DNA of 64,000 bases from Thermaerobacter sp. FW80 (GCF_004634385.1 NZ_CP037895.1:2021245-2085244); one strand, 5' to 3'; positions 26,384-38,450 are shown, numbered from the stretch's first letter. Numbers and translations are program-made. The notes: a model not told the origin generated them from the letters alone.

Positions 26384-27349
26384 ATGGCGGGTCGGGCACC
26401 CCTGCCGCCCGGGGGCGGGGCGCATGGCCGGGCGGATCCGGCGGACCGGCCCTGCCCGGCGGGGCGGGCGGTCGGCGTGGGCGCGGGGGACGGGCGGGGG
26501 TTGCCGCTGGCGGCGCGGCCGCTGGCGGAGCTGGAGGAGGCGGTGACGGCCGTCGCCCCGGATCAGCTGCCCGCGTGGATCCAGGCCCTGGAGGCCGATC
26601 GCCGGGTCGGGGCCCGGCGGCTCGCGGCCCGGGCCCGGCGCCGCTGGGAGCGGTGGCAGGCGGCCCGGTCGCGGTGGGCGCAGCTGGCCGAGGCGCAGCG
26701 GCAGCGAGCGGGCGGCGTGCCGGTGGCCGGCGTGGACGAGGTGGGGCGGGGCTGCCTGGCCGGGCCCGTGGTGGCGGCGGCGGTCATCCTTCCCGATGGC
26801 GCCTTCCTGCCCGGCCTCGACGACTCCAAGCGGCTCACCCCCGCGGCCAGGGAAGCGCTGGCCGCCGCCGTCCGCGAGCAGGCCGTGGACTGGGCGGTGG
26901 GCGTGGCGACCCCGGCGGAGGTCGATGCGCTCAACGTCGCGGCCGCCACCCGCCTGGCCATGCGGCGCGCCCTGGACCGCCTGCGGGTCGTCCCCCAGCG
27001 GGTGCTGGTCGACGGGCGCCCGCCCGGGGACCTGGGGTACCCGGTGGAGGCCGTGGTGGACGGCGATGCGCGGCTGGCCGCCATCGCCGCCGCCTCGGTG
27101 CTGGCCAAGGTGTTCCGGGACGCGTGGATGCGGCGGCTGGATCCCCTCTATCCCTGGTACGGCTTCGCGCGCAACAAGGGCTACGCCACCGGCGAGCACC
27201 GTCGGGCCTTGCTCCGGCACGGTCCGTGCCCGGAGCACCGGCGCCGCTTCCTGGCGGGCCTGGACCCGGCGCAGCGGCCCGGGCGGGACGGCGAGGCTGG
27301 TGGGAGCCCGGGTCCCGGCCCGCGGCAGGGGGAGGGGCGGGTCCCATGA
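26384..27349 (+). CDS. rnhB: ribonuclease HII
   Basis: A 321-residue enzyme removing RNA from RNA-DNA hybrids. Catalytic acids are in VAGVDEVGRGCLAGPVVAAA (Asp-Glu), DGRPP (Asp) and VVDGDARLAAIAAASVLAKV. The end WYGFARNKGYATGEHRRALL is canonical. The N-terminal 60 residues are Gly/Ala/Pro-rich; a helical segment of about 60 residues then precedes the nuclease domain. ATG 26384 follows GGAGGGAGG. The 233 bases before it hold nothing recognisable. The stop overlaps yraN. Confidence 0.94.
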   Translation: MAGRAPLPPGGGAHGRADPADRPCPAGRAVGVGAGDGRGLPLAARPLAELEEAVTAVAPDQLPAWIQALEADRRVGARRLAARARRRWERWQAARSRWAQLAEAQRQRAGGVPVAGVDEVGRGCLAGPVVAAAVILPDGAFLPGLDDSKRLTPAAREALAAAVREQAVDWAVGVATPAEVDALNVAAATRLAMRRALDRLRVVPQRVLVDGRPPGDLGYPVEAVVDGDARLAAIAAASVLAKVFRDAWMRRLDPLYPWYGFARNKGYATGEHRRALLRHGPCPEHRRRFLAGLDPAQRPGRDGEAGGSPGPGPRQGEGRVP

Positions 27350-27768
27350 GGGACAGGCCGCCGCGCCGCTGGGAACGGGACGGCCGGTGGGAGCTGGGCC
27401 GCCGGTCGGAAGAGCTGGCCGCCCGTCACCTGGAGGCGCTGGGCTATCGCGTGGTGGCCCGCAACGTCCGCTGCCCGGGGGGCGAGGCCGACTTGATCTG
27501 CCGGCAGGGGGGCGAGTGGGTGGTCGTGGAGGTGCGCGGGAGGCGGAGTGACCGCTTCGGCCCCGCCGCCCAGTCCGTCGACGCCCGCAAGTTCCGCCGC
27601 CTGGTGCGGGTGGGGCAGTGGTTCCTGGCGCAGGCCGGCCTGCCGGACGCGCCGTGGCGGATCGACCTGGTGACGGTGACCTGGCCCGCGACCGCCGACG
27701 AGCCGGCAGGGGCGGTCGCGCCGAGGGTGGCCGTGTACCGCCGGCTGGAGGGCGGGGCCCAGCGCTAG
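27346..27768 (+). CDS. yraN: YraN/UPF0102 family nuclease-like protein
   Basis: A 140-residue PD-(D/E)xK-fold protein. LGRRSEELAARHLEALGYRVVARNVRCPGGEADLI opens the fold and WVVVEVRGRRSDRFG holds the catalytic core. The usual Lys of the ExK motif is Arg here (EVRGR), so nuclease activity is uncertain. The ATG overlaps the rnhB stop, the conserved rnhB-yraN arrangement. Confidence 0.85.
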   Translation: MRDRPPRRWERDGRWELGRRSEELAARHLEALGYRVVARNVRCPGGEADLICRQGGEWVVVEVRGRRSDRFGPAAQSVDARKFRRLVRVGQWFLAQAGLPDAPWRIDLVTVTWPATADEPAGAVAPRVAVYRRLEGGAQR

Positions 27769-27893
27769 CCGGGGCGAGGCAGCCGGCGGGGAACGCCGCG
27801 CCCCGGGCCCCGTCGTCGGCACCGGCCCCACGCCAGCGATCGCCGGGACGGGGAGGCCTCGGGGGCCGGACGCCGGGCGCCGGCGCAGCCCCG

Positions 27894-28000
27894 GGCGGTC
27901 GCCACTCCGGCCTGAAGCGAAACCGGGCACCTTCAGACTCGGCGACAACCCGCGAGACCAGCCCTGGCGGTCACCACTCCGGCCCGAAGCGAAACTGGGC
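27894..28000. repeat. duplicated 3' end of comM
   Basis: Two 35-base copies (27894-27928 and 27966-28000) differ at three positions and start 72 bases apart. The right copy encodes the real comM C-terminus (FRFGPEW, then TGA). The left copy lies past that stop in the same frame and encodes FRFRPEW with CGA in place of TGA. This is a small tandem duplication of the end of the gene. Confidence 0.75.
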
Positions 28001-29731
28001 CGCCAGCTCCACGTCGTCCACCGTGATGGCGTCGCGGCCCGCCAGGTCCGCCGCCGTCCGTGCCACCCGCAGCAGCTTGATCACGCCACGGCCGCTGAGG
28101 CCCACCTCGCCGTCGCGGTAGAGGGCCTCGAGCAGCCGCCGGGCCGGCGCCGTCAGCGGTGCCCAGCGCTGCGCGTCGCCGGGTTGCAGCCACCGGTTCA
28201 CCGGGCCCACCCCGTCCGGGCGGGTCAGGTCGAGGCGGGCGAACCGCTCCGCCTGCATGCGGCGGGCCGCGGTCACCCGCTGGCGGACTGCCGCGGAGGT
28301 CTCCTGACGGCCGGGTGCCATGGGTGGGATCGCGGCCCGCTCCACCCGCACCTGCAGGTCGATGCGATCCAGGAGCGGCCCCGAGAGGGCCTGCCGGTAG
28401 CGCGCCACCTGCCGGTCCGAGCAGCGGCAGCGGCCGCCGGGGCGACCGCAGGGGCAGGGGTTGGCGCTGGCCACCAGCTGGAAGGCGGCGGGGAAGCGCT
28501 CCACGCCGGCGAGGCGGGCCACGGTCACCGAGCCCGTCTCCAGGGGCTCCCGGAGCGCCTCCAGGGTCTCCCTCCGGAACTCGGCCAGTTCGTCCAGCAG
28601 CAGGACGCCCCGATGGGCCAGGCTGACCTCGCCCGGCCGCGGTACCTTGCCGCCCCCCACCAGGGCGGCCACGGGGGTGGCGTGATGGGGCGCCCGCAAG
28701 GGCGGCCAGGTGATGAGCCCCGCCCCCGCAGGAAGCTGTCCCGCCAGGGAGTGCAGCGCCGTCACCTCCAGGGCCTCGTCGGGATCCAGGGGGGGCAGCA
28801 GGCCCGGGAGGCACGAGGCCAGCAGGGTCTTGCCCGCGCCGGGCGGTCCCATCAGCAGGATGTGATGCCCGCCGGCGGCCGCCAGCTCCAGGGCCTTGCG
28901 GGCCCAGGGCTGACCCTGGACGGTGGCCAGGTCCGGCGCTGCCGGCGGACGAACCGGTGCCGCGTCGCCCGCGGTCGCGGGCGGCGGATCCCAGGGATCG
29001 TCGCGCGCGAGGCGATCCAGGAGCTCGGCGAGCCGCCGCACCGGCAGCGGGCGGATGCCGGGCAGCAGGGCCACCTCGCGGGCGTTGCCGGCCGGGCAGA
29101 CCAGGTGGGCCACCCCAGCCTGACGGGCGGCCACGGCCATGGGGAGCGCGCCGCGGACGGGGCGCACCGACCCGTCGAGCCCCAGTTCGCCGAAGGCCGC
29201 CCAGCCCGGGGGCAGGTGCGGCGCCTGGCCGCTGGCCGCCAGCAACCCCAGGGCGACGGGCAGGTCGAGGGACGTGCCCTCCTTGGGCAGGTCGGCCGGG
29301 CTCAGGCTGACGGTGATCCGCTGCAGGGGGAAGGTGCGCCCGGCGGCCCGGATGGCGGCCCGCACCCGCTCTCGCGCCTCCCGGACGGCCGTCGACGCCA
29401 GCCCGACCACCACGAAGAGGGGCAGGCCGCGGTCGACCACGGTCTCCACCAACACGGCGACGCCGCGGGGACCCGAGCAGGCCAGGCCGACCACGGCCGA
29501 GCCGGTCCCCGCCACCGACCGCCACGGGGCCGTGGGCAGCACGGCCTCGGGCCGCCGCTCGGCGACCTGCCCGGAATCCGACCGCCCACCGCCCGGGGAC
29601 GGGGTGGGGCGGCCGGCGGGGGATGCGCCGGACGCCGGCCAGCCCCCCGGCTCGCCCCGTGGGCTCCGGGGCGGGGATCCGTTGCGGCATGGCATGGGTC
29701 CCCGAGGCTTGCCGTTCTCCGGTGGTGTCAC
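27971..29731 (-). CDS. comM: ComM/YifB family Mg-chelatase-like AAA+ ATPase
   Basis: A 586-residue protein of the ComM family, a helicase that aids branch migration during natural transformation. The N-terminal Lon-S5-like domain contains LPLFVVVGLASTAVREARER and PADLPKEGTSLDLPVALGLL. Walker A is GPPGAGKTLLASCLPGL, Walker B VLLLDELAEF, and a Cys-rich loop CPCGRPGGRCRC follows. GTG 29731 is supported by AGGAGG nine bases upstream on the minus strand, although it adds about 70 low-complexity residues to the family's usual start. Natural competence is suggested together with dprA, but is inference. Confidence 0.9.
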   Translation of the reverse strand: MTPPENGKPRGPMPCRNGSPPRSPRGEPGGWPASGASPAGRPTPSPGGGRSDSGQVAERRPEAVLPTAPWRSVAGTGSAVVGLACSGPRGVAVLVETVVDRGLPLFVVVGLASTAVREARERVRAAIRAAGRTFPLQRITVSLSPADLPKEGTSLDLPVALGLLAASGQAPHLPPGWAAFGELGLDGSVRPVRGALPMAVAARQAGVAHLVCPAGNAREVALLPGIRPLPVRRLAELLDRLARDDPWDPPPATAGDAAPVRPPAAPDLATVQGQPWARKALELAAAGGHHILLMGPPGAGKTLLASCLPGLLPPLDPDEALEVTALHSLAGQLPAGAGLITWPPLRAPHHATPVAALVGGGKVPRPGEVSLAHRGVLLLDELAEFRRETLEALREPLETGSVTVARLAGVERFPAAFQLVASANPCPCGRPGGRCRCSDRQVARYRQALSGPLLDRIDLQVRVERAAIPPMAPGRQETSAAVRQRVTAARRMQAERFARLDLTRPDGVGPVNRWLQPGDAQRWAPLTAPARRLLEALYRDGEVGLSGRGVIKLLRVARTAADLAGRDAITVDDVELAAQFRFGPEW

Positions 29732-30307
29732 GATGCCTCGCCTCCTGCCGCGCGAGCCGGGCCCGGACCGGGAGCCCGCCTGGGGCGGAGCCGGCGGCGG
29801 GACGCCCTCGCTGTCCGGGCCTGGCTGTGAGGCCTGGGACGGCGCCGACGCGCCGAGGCGGCGATGGCGCCCTCGGTCGGCCGCCAGGGCGGTCCCCGCG
29901 GCGGCGTGGTGCCCACCGGGCAGGCCGGACGTGCCGGGGACGTCCCGCGTCGGAGGAACCGGCCCGCCCGCGGTCCGGGTTCAGGGGCTTGACATGCGCT
30001 GCTGTATGGTAATATATGGATTATAGGATATCGTTGTCAACCCGGGCGGCGGCCGCGCCGCGGGACACAGGGCCGGCCCCGTCGGGGCCGTGTCCTGGGC
30101 CCGTGGGCTTGCGGGGCGGGCCGGCCACCGGGACGCGGCGGGACCAGGGGGGCCAGCCGGGCTCGTGGGGCCCCAGGGCTCCAAAGTCCGCGATCCGTCC
30201 GCCGCGGCACGGGCCGCGACGGTGCGCCGGCCGGCCGGCGGGCTGGGGCTCGGGCATGGACCGCGGGGACGCCACGTATACATCCCCCGGCGGCGGAGGT
30301 GACGGCC
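29732..30307. other. intergenic region and long leader of the solute-binding protein gene
   Basis: 576 bases without a supported gene. From 29732 to 29988 I see only GC-rich DNA and a GGAGGAACCGGCC motif copy (29952-29964). An AT-rich promoter island occupies 29989-30040. The remaining 270 bases to 30307 would be 5' leader. They contain potential hairpins, for example GGACAC near 30060 with GTGTCC near 30088 enclosing GGCCCC and GGGGCC. No known riboswitch or T-box motif was recognised. Confidence 0.5.
29989..30018 (+). promoter_or_regulatory. AT-rich promoter of the solute-binding protein gene
   Basis: Perfect TTGACA (29989-29994) is followed by the TAATATATG stretch (30010-30018), giving -10 choices such as TATATG at 18-base spacing. 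TGTCAA at 30035-30040 is an inverted match of the -35 hexamer on the far side. The island is strikingly AT-rich for this chromosome. Confidence 0.65.
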
Positions 30308-31942
30308 ATGGCGCCGGGGCGGTGGCGGATCACGCTGGCGGCGGCGCTCGTCGGTGCCGTCGTCCTCGGCTGGTGGGCCGTGGGAGCCCCGGAGGCGACG
30401 GAGCGGCGGCCGCCCGGCCGCCCCGGCGGCACATGGGTCGAGCCGATCCCCGTGCCCCCGGCGTCCCTGGATCCGGCCCGGGCCAGCAGCGAGGCCGAGG
30501 TGCGCATCGCCGCCCTGCTCTACGACGGCCTGGTGCGCCTCGGGCCCGACGGTCGTCTCGGCCCGGGGCTGGCACGCCGCTGGGAGGTCCGCGACGGCGG
30601 CACGCGCTACGTGTTCTGGCTGCGGCCGGGCGTGCGGTTCCACAACGGTCGACCGCTGACCGCCGCGGACGTCGTCTTCAGCCTCCAGCGCCTGGCCGAC
30701 CCCCGAAAGCCCGCGCCGCGCCAATGGGTGTTGGAGGGCGTGGTGGGCGCCGAGGCCTACCGGCAGGGGCGGGCATCCGCCATCACCGGGCTGCGGGCCC
30801 TCGGTGCCGACCGGGTGGAGATCCGCCTGGTGGGTCCGCGGCCGGCGCTCCTGTATCGGCTGGCGACGCCCGGTGCGGCCATCGTCGATGCCGAGACCGT
30901 GGCAGGCAGCGGGAGCGGGGCGTTCCCGGCGGTGGGCACCGGGCCCTTCCGGCTGGCGGCGCGGACCGAGGCGGCGATCCGGCTGGAGGCGTACGCCGGC
31001 CACTATCGCGGCCGGCCCTACCTGGACGCCGTGGAGCTGGTGGTCGGGGGATCCCGCCGACAGACCCTGGCCGCCTTCGCGGCCGGGCGGCTGACCGCGG
31101 TGCGCCTGCTGCCCCACGAGGTTCGCGAGCTGGCCGCCCTCGGGTGGGCCGGACCCCAGTGGCGCCTGGAGCTGCCCGCCACGGTCTGGATCGAGCTCAA
31201 CGCCGGCCGGCCGCCGCTGACCCACCCGGCGGTGCGCCGGGCGCTGGCATATGCCGTCGACCGGGAGACCCTGGTGGCGGGCCTCGCCCCCGGCGGCTAC
31301 CGGCTGGCCGAGGGGTGGATCCCGCCCGGCATGGCGGGAGCCCGGCCCGCCGCCCACCTGCCCGCCTACCGCGCGCAGCAGGCGCGGGCGCTGCTGCACG
31401 CGGCCGGTGTCCAGCCCGGGGCCGAACTCCGCTGGCTGCAACCGGGCGATCTCTTCTGGTCGGCCGTGGCCGGTCGCCTCGACTACCTGTTGGGGCGGGT
31501 CGGCCTGGAGCTGGACGTCACCACCGTCGCCCAGGCCGACTTCCCGCCGCTGGACGGCAGGGACGCCCCGTACCACCTGGCGCCCCGGGCGACGTGGGCG
31601 GAGTATCCCGACGCCGAGGCCCTCCTGCTGCCCTGGATCGAGGCGGCCGCGGATCGGGCGATGGGCGCCGGCGGGCAGCGAGGAGCCGTCCTCCGAGGAC
31701 GGGACCGCCCGGTGCACCAGGCGCTGGCCGCCTTCCTCCCCGCCCGGGGCCGGGAGCGGGCGGAGGCCGCCGCGCGCCTCGAGGCCCGGTTGCTGGATGC
31801 CGGCTTCGGCCTGCCGCTCTACCACCCCGTGGTGGTGTGGGCGGTGCAGCCCCAGGTGCGCGGCTTCGTCCCGTCCCCCTTCCCCCAGGGGGCCGATCTG
31901 TGGGCCGTCTCCTTCGCACCCGCGGCCGACGACGCCCGCTGA
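30308..31942 (+). CDS. ABC transporter solute-binding protein, peptide/nickel (SBP_bac_5) family
   Basis: A 544-residue extracellular binding protein. Residues 1-30 are a signal or anchor helix (ITLAAALVGAVVLGWWAVG) without a lipobox Cys. The family pattern is clear: SLDPARASSEAEVRIAALLY, LARRWEVRDGGTRYVFWLRP, VRFHNGRPLTAADVVFSLQR, and THPAVRRALAYAVDRETLV. ATG 30308 has an ideal GGAGGTGA (30295-30302). No permease or ATPase gene is nearby, so it is an orphan, inserted between comM and dprA. Ligand is unknown. Confidence 0.85.
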   Translation: MAPGRWRITLAAALVGAVVLGWWAVGAPEATERRPPGRPGGTWVEPIPVPPASLDPARASSEAEVRIAALLYDGLVRLGPDGRLGPGLARRWEVRDGGTRYVFWLRPGVRFHNGRPLTAADVVFSLQRLADPRKPAPRQWVLEGVVGAEAYRQGRASAITGLRALGADRVEIRLVGPRPALLYRLATPGAAIVDAETVAGSGSGAFPAVGTGPFRLAARTEAAIRLEAYAGHYRGRPYLDAVELVVGGSRRQTLAAFAAGRLTAVRLLPHEVRELAALGWAGPQWRLELPATVWIELNAGRPPLTHPAVRRALAYAVDRETLVAGLAPGGYRLAEGWIPPGMAGARPAAHLPAYRAQQARALLHAAGVQPGAELRWLQPGDLFWSAVAGRLDYLLGRVGLELDVTTVAQADFPPLDGRDAPYHLAPRATWAEYPDAEALLLPWIEAAADRAMGAGGQRGAVLRGRDRPVHQALAAFLPARGRERAEAAARLEARLLDAGFGLPLYHPVVVWAVQPQVRGFVPSPFPQGADLWAVSFAPAADDAR

Positions 31943-32010
31943 GGGGGCACCGCTTGGGGCGTCGCACCCCGCAGGACAAGCTCGTGCCTGGACGAGGGGG
32001 GATCCCCAGC

Positions 32011-32898
32011 ATGGACGCCGGCCGGGCGTGGATGGCCCTGCTCGCCTTGCCCGGTTTGGGGCGCCAGCGCGCGCGGCGGCTGGCCGCGGCCCTGGGCGGG
32101 CCGGCGGCGGCCTGGCGGGCGCCGGCGGAGGACTGGCTGGCTGCCGCCGTGGCGCCGCGGGAGGTCCTGCTCCGCGCCGCCGCGGCCCGGGACCGGATCG
32201 ACCCGGAGCGGCTGGCCCGCCGCGTGGCGGCGGCGGGGGTGGACTGGGTCGCCTGGGACGAACCGGCCTACCCGCGGCGCCTGCGCACCATCCCGGATCC
32301 GCCGCTCATCCTCTACTACCGGGGTCGGGCCCCCGCCGAGGGCGTGCCCTGGGTGGCGGTGGTGGGGTCCCGCCGCGCCTCTCCGTACGGGGTCCAGCTC
32401 GCCCATCGGCTGGCCGGCGACATGGCGGCGGCCGGCTGGGTGGTGGTGTCGGGCCTCGCCGTCGGCATCGACGCCGCGGCCCACCGCGCTGCCCTGGCCG
32501 CCGGCGGGCGGTCGGTGGCCGTCCTCGGCCACGGCCCGGATCGGGTCTATCCGGAGGAGCACCGCGCGCTGGCGGAGCGGCTGGCGGCGACGGGGTGGCT
32601 CGTCGCCGAGTATCCGCCCGGCACCCCGGCCGAGGCCTTCCGCTTCCCGGAGCGCAATCGGATCCTGGCGGGCCTGGTCGACGGGGTGGTGGTCGTCGAG
32701 GCGGCGCCCAGGAGCGGCGCGCTGGTGACCGCCGATCTGGCGCTGGCGGCGGGGCGCGCGGTCATGGCGGTGCCGGGACCGGTGACCCGGCGGCAGGGGG
32801 AGGGCATCATGGAGCTCTTGCGGGCCGGGGCTCCGCCCGTGGCCACGTGGGCCGACGTGGCCGCGGTGCTGGGGGACCACGGGCTGGGCGGGGTCTAG
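32011..32898 (+). CDS. dprA: DNA processing protein DprA
   Basis: A 295-residue single-strand DNA-binding protein that loads RecA during transformation. The Rossmann-like core carries [56 protein letters not shown] and [22 protein letters not shown] 32011 follows GAGGGGGG. Length is like B. subtilis DprA, without the extra C-terminal winged helix of some species. It contains a GGACGAACCGGCC motif copy (32256-32268) encoding WDEPA. Confidence 0.93.
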   Translation: MDAGRAWMALLALPGLGRQRARRLAAALGGPAAAWRAPAEDWLAAAVAPREVLLRAAAARDRIDPERLARRVAAAGVDWVAWDEPAYPRRLRTIPDPPLILYYRGRAPAEGVPWVAVVGSRRASPYGVQLAHRLAGDMAAAGWVVVSGLAVGIDAAAHRAALAAGGRSVAVLGHGPDRVYPEEHRALAERLAATGWLVAEYPPGTPAEAFRFPERNRILAGLVDGVVVVEAAPRSGALVTADLALAAGRAVMAVPGPVTRRQGEGIMELLRAGAPPVATWADVAAVLGDHGLGGV

Positions 32899-32917
32899 CA
32901 GGATCTTCCACCCCGCG

Positions 32918-32947
32918 TTGCCCGGCGGCGGCCGGCAGTGCTACACT
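32918..32947 (+). promoter_or_regulatory. promoter of topA
   Basis: TTGCCC (32918-32923), 18-base spacer, TACACT (32942-32947), 31 bases before the topA start codon. Confidence 0.65.
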
Positions 32948-32978
32948 AGGGTGCAACGCGCCGAGGCGCCGGAGCGTG

Positions 32979-35117
<2,139 letters not shown>

Positions 35118-35119
35118 GG

Positions 35120-36586
35120 ATGGCGAACCGCGTGACGGTGATCGGCGGTGGGCTGGCGGGAAGCGAGGCGGCCTGGCAGGTGGCTCGCCGGGGCATTCCC
35201 GTCCGCCTCTACGAGATGCGGCCGGTGAAGTCGACGCCGGTCCACCACACGGGGAACCTGGCCGAGCTGGTGTGCAGCAACTCCCTGCGCGGCGCCCAGC
35301 TGGACCAGGCGCCCGGACTATTAAAGGAAGAGATGCGCCGCCTCGGCAGCCTGATCATGCAGGCGGCCGATGCCAGCGCGATCCCGGCGGGAAGCGCCCT
35401 GGCCGTCGACCGGGAGGAGTTCTCCCGGCGCGTGACGGAGGCGATCCTGAACCATCCGCTGATCGAGGTGATCCGGGAAGAGGTGACGGAGCCGCCCGCG
35501 GACGGGCCGGTGATCATCGCCACCGGGCCGCTGACGTCCGACGCGCTGTCCCGGTGGATCCGCGCCTTCACCGGGGAGGAGTACCTGGCCTTCTTCGACG
35601 CGGCGGCGCCGATCGTCACCTACGAGTCCCTGGACCTGTCGAAGCTCTTCCGGGCCTCGCGCTACGGCAAGGGCAGCGGCGACGACTACCTCAACAGCCC
35701 GATGACCCGGGAGCAATACGAGGCGTTCTGGCAGGCCCTGGTCGAGGCGGAGCGGCACGTGCCCCACGACTTCGAGCAGGGCCTGTTCTTCGAGGGCTGC
35801 CTGCCCATCGAGGAGATGGCCCGGCGCGGCCCGGACACCCTGCGTTACGGCCCGCTGAAGCCGGTAGGCCTGGTCGACCCGCGCACGGGCAAGGAGCCCT
35901 ACGCGGTGGTCCAACTGCGGCGGGACAACCGCTACGGGACGCTGTACAACCTGGTGGGATTCCAGACCAGCCTCAAGTGGGGCGAGCAGAAGCGGGTCTT
36001 CCGCATGATCCCCGGGCTGGAGAACGCGGAGTTCGCCCGCTACGGCGTCATGCACCGCAACACCTTCATCTGCTCGCCCAAGATCCTCAAGCCGACCATG
36101 CAGACGCGCAAGCGGCCGGACCTTTTCTTCGCCGGGCAGATCACGGGCGTCGAGGGCTACATCGAGTCGGCGGCCACCGGCATCGTGGCGGGCATCAACG
36201 CCGCCCGGCTCGTCCGGGGGGAGGAGCCCGTGGCCTTCCCGCCGGAGACGGCCCACGGTGCGCTGACGCGCTACATCACCGAGGCGCACCCCGACCACTT
36301 CCAGCCGATGAACATCGCCTTCGGGCTGTTGCCGCCCCTCCAGCGGCGGGTCCGCGACCCGCGGCGGCGCAGGTTGCTCATGGCCGAGCGGGCGCTGAAG
36401 GCGCTGGAGGGATTCGCCCCCGCCCGTCTGCCGGAGACGGCGCCGGTGGTCGCCGGCGGTGGGCCTGCGGGTTCCGCGGCGGGCGCCCGGGCGCCCGCGA
36501 CGCCCGCGGCGAGGGAGGCGCCGGCGGCCCCAGGGCGGGCGTCGACCCGGCCCGCGGAGACGCCGACGCCCGTGCCGGGGCGGTGA
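35120..36586 (+). CDS. trmFO: methylenetetrahydrofolate-tRNA-(uracil54-C5)-methyltransferase TrmFO
   Basis: A 488-residue FAD enzyme forming m5U54 in tRNA. The FAD loop is [18 protein letters not shown] and the catalytic Cys regions are LVCSNSLRG and [34 protein letters not shown] is the C-terminal FAD signature. The last 45 residues are an Ala/Pro-rich tail. ATG 35120 follows GGGGAGG, two bases after the topA stop. Confidence 0.95.
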   Translation: MANRVTVIGGGLAGSEAAWQVARRGIPVRLYEMRPVKSTPVHHTGNLAELVCSNSLRGAQLDQAPGLLKEEMRRLGSLIMQAADASAIPAGSALAVDREEFSRRVTEAILNHPLIEVIREEVTEPPADGPVIIATGPLTSDALSRWIRAFTGEEYLAFFDAAAPIVTYESLDLSKLFRASRYGKGSGDDYLNSPMTREQYEAFWQALVEAERHVPHDFEQGLFFEGCLPIEEMARRGPDTLRYGPLKPVGLVDPRTGKEPYAVVQLRRDNRYGTLYNLVGFQTSLKWGEQKRVFRMIPGLENAEFARYGVMHRNTFICSPKILKPTMQTRKRPDLFFAGQITGVEGYIESAATGIVAGINAARLVRGEEPVAFPPETAHGALTRYITEAHPDHFQPMNIAFGLLPPLQRRVRDPRRRRLLMAERALKALEGFAPARLPETAPVVAGGGPAGSAAGARAPATPAAREAPAAPGRASTRPAETPTPVPGR

Positions 36587-36590
36587 GGCC

Positions 36591-37597
36591 GTGAGCGGCG
36601 CCGGGGGCCGGCCGCCGGCCGGAGCCGGCGGGTGCCCGGCCGACGTCGTCGCCGCCTATCTCGACCACCTGCGCCTGGAGCGGGGTCTGGCGGTGCGGAC
36701 CCTGGAGGCCTACGCCGCGGACCTGGCCGGGTGGCTCGACTTCCTGGGCCTGGCGCCGCCGGTGGACGCCGCGTCCCTGTCCCGCGTCACCAGCCGCGAC
36801 CTGCGCCGCTGGCTCGTCCACCTGGAGGAACGCGGCCTGGCGCGCTCCTCCGTGGCGCGCAAGCTGGCGGCGGTGCGGGGGTTGTTTCGGTACGCCGTGC
36901 GGGAGGGGTGGGTCGCCGCGAGCCCCGCGGCGCGCCTGGGCACGCCGCGGGTGCGCCGGCGACTGCCGCGGGTCTACACCCCCGAGGAGGTCCGGGCCCT
37001 GCTGGCAGCTGCAGGGGGCGGCAGCGGGCCGGCCGCCCTGCGCGATCGGGCGCTCCTCGAGCTGCTCTACGGGTGCGGTCTCCGCGTCGGAGAGCTGAGC
37101 GGGCTCGATCTGGACGACGTGGACTGGGACGGCGGCTGGCTTCGGGTGTACGGCAAGGGGGGCAAGGAGCGGATCGTCCCCCTGGTGGGACCCGTGGCCG
37201 CGGCCTTGCGGGCGTACGTCGAGGAGGGGCGACCGCAGCTGGAGGCGGCCCGTCGCCGACGACCGTGTCCTCCCCAGGACCGGCGGGCGGTGTTCCTCAA
37301 CCGCTGGGGCGGGCGGCTGTCCCCCCGGGGCATCCAGGCCGTGGTGCGCAAGGCCGGCGCGGCGGTGGCGCGGCTGCGCGCCCATCCCCACCTGCTGCGC
37401 CATACCTTCGCCACCCACCTGCTCGACGGGGGGCGGGGCTGCGCACCGTCCAGGAGCTCCTGGGCCACGCCAGCCTGGCGGCGACCCAGGTCTACACCCA
37501 CGTCTCGCGCGCGCGCCTGTGGGCCGTCTACCAGCAGGCCCACCCCCGGGCGCGGCGGCGGGAGCCGCCAGGGGCCGGTCACCGTCCGCCGCCGTGA
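36591..37597 (+). pseudogene. xerC: tyrosine recombinase XerC, interrupted by a one-base frameshift
   Basis: The first frame (GTG 36591 to about 37433) encodes the SAM-like core-binding domain ([19 protein letters not shown]) and the first catalytic residues: Arg in [11 protein letters not shown], Lys in [11 protein letters not shown], and [15 protein letters not shown]. The rest, [23 protein letters not shown] with the last His and the nucleophile Tyr, lies in another frame ending at 37597. Adding one G to the G6 run at 37428-37433 gives one continuous protein ([10 protein letters not shown]). It may be a sequencing slip, a true mutation or slippage. Without correction the product lacks its nucleophile. 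XerC normally resolves chromosome dimers. Confidence 0.85.
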
Positions 37598-37669
37598 GAC
37601 GGCGCGGTCCCAGAGAGGGCGGCGGAGGCCCTGTCGGCCGGACCTGTCGGCCGGGGAGGAGTCGGTGGC

Positions 37670-38218
37670 ATGGCGGCACGCTCCGGGTCGTTCCACGGCA
37701 CCACCATCCTGGCGGTGCGCCGCGATGGCAAGGTGGCCATGGCCGGCGACGGCCAGGTCACCCTGGAACAGCACATGGTGATGAAGCATCGGGCCCGCAA
37801 GGTCCGTCGGCTCTACCACGGCCGGGTGCTGGCGGGGTTCGCCGGCAGCGTGGCCGACGCCGTGGCCCTGCTGGAACGGTTCGAGGGCAAGCTGGAGGAG
37901 CACGCCGGGCAGCTGGTGCGCGCGGCGGTGGAGCTGGCCAAGGACTGGCGCACCGACCGGATGTTGCGACGACTCGAGGCGCTCATGGTGGTGGCCGACG
38001 CCGAGCACCTCCTGCTGGTCTCCGGCTCGGGCGAGGTGCTCGAGCCCGACGACGGCATCGTCGCGGTGGGCTCGGGCGCGGGCTTCGCCCTGGCGGCCGC
38101 CCGGGCGCTGGCCCGGCACACCGCCCTCGACGCTCCGTCCATCTGCCGCGAGGCGATGCGCATCGCCGCCGAGCTCTGCGTGTACACCAACGACCAGCTG
38201 ATCGTGGAGGAGCTCTAG
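37670..38218 (+). CDS. hslV: ATP-dependent protease subunit HslV (ClpQ)
   Basis: A 182-residue proteasome-like peptidase. [25 protein letters not shown] matches the ClpQ/CodW N-terminus and [28 protein letters not shown] follows. The end [15 protein letters not shown] is typical. The N-terminus has a few extra residues (MAARSG) before SFHGTT. Whether Ser or Thr becomes the nucleophile cannot be told from sequence alone. ATG 37670 follows GGGGAGGAG. Confidence 0.94.
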   Translation: MAARSGSFHGTTILAVRRDGKVAMAGDGQVTLEQHMVMKHRARKVRRLYHGRVLAGFAGSVADAVALLERFEGKLEEHAGQLVRAAVELAKDWRTDRMLRRLEALMVVADAEHLLLVSGSGEVLEPDDGIVAVGSGAGFALAAARALARHTALDAPSICREAMRIAAELCVYTNDQLIVEEL

Positions 38219-38450
38219 GCCCCGCGCCCCTCCTCCCGACGGCGGGAGGCCGCGTCCGCGGGGAGGTCCGCGAGGCGGATGGAGCGGGGCGCGGGGTCCA
38301 AGGAGGCCGCCCCGTTCTGGGGTCGGCCGTTCCCGAGGCCCCACGGCGCGGCATCGGGGAGCGCTCCGGCGCCGCGGGGCGCCAGGGGCAGGGCGCGGCG
38401 GCCGCCAGGGGTCGGGACCGGCCATCGGCACCGGAGGAGGGACGCCCGCC

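Noticed and set aside
27894-27973. UGA in comM as selenocysteine or programmed read-through
   Set aside because: The downstream extension duplicates the C-terminus itself, and there is no selenocysteine insertion hairpin. A duplication past a normal stop explains it better.
30016-30307. A start codon for dprA or another gene at ATG 30016
   Set aside because: This frame runs through the leader and the solute-binding protein gene with no conserved sequence until dprA at 32011, which has its own ribosome-binding site.
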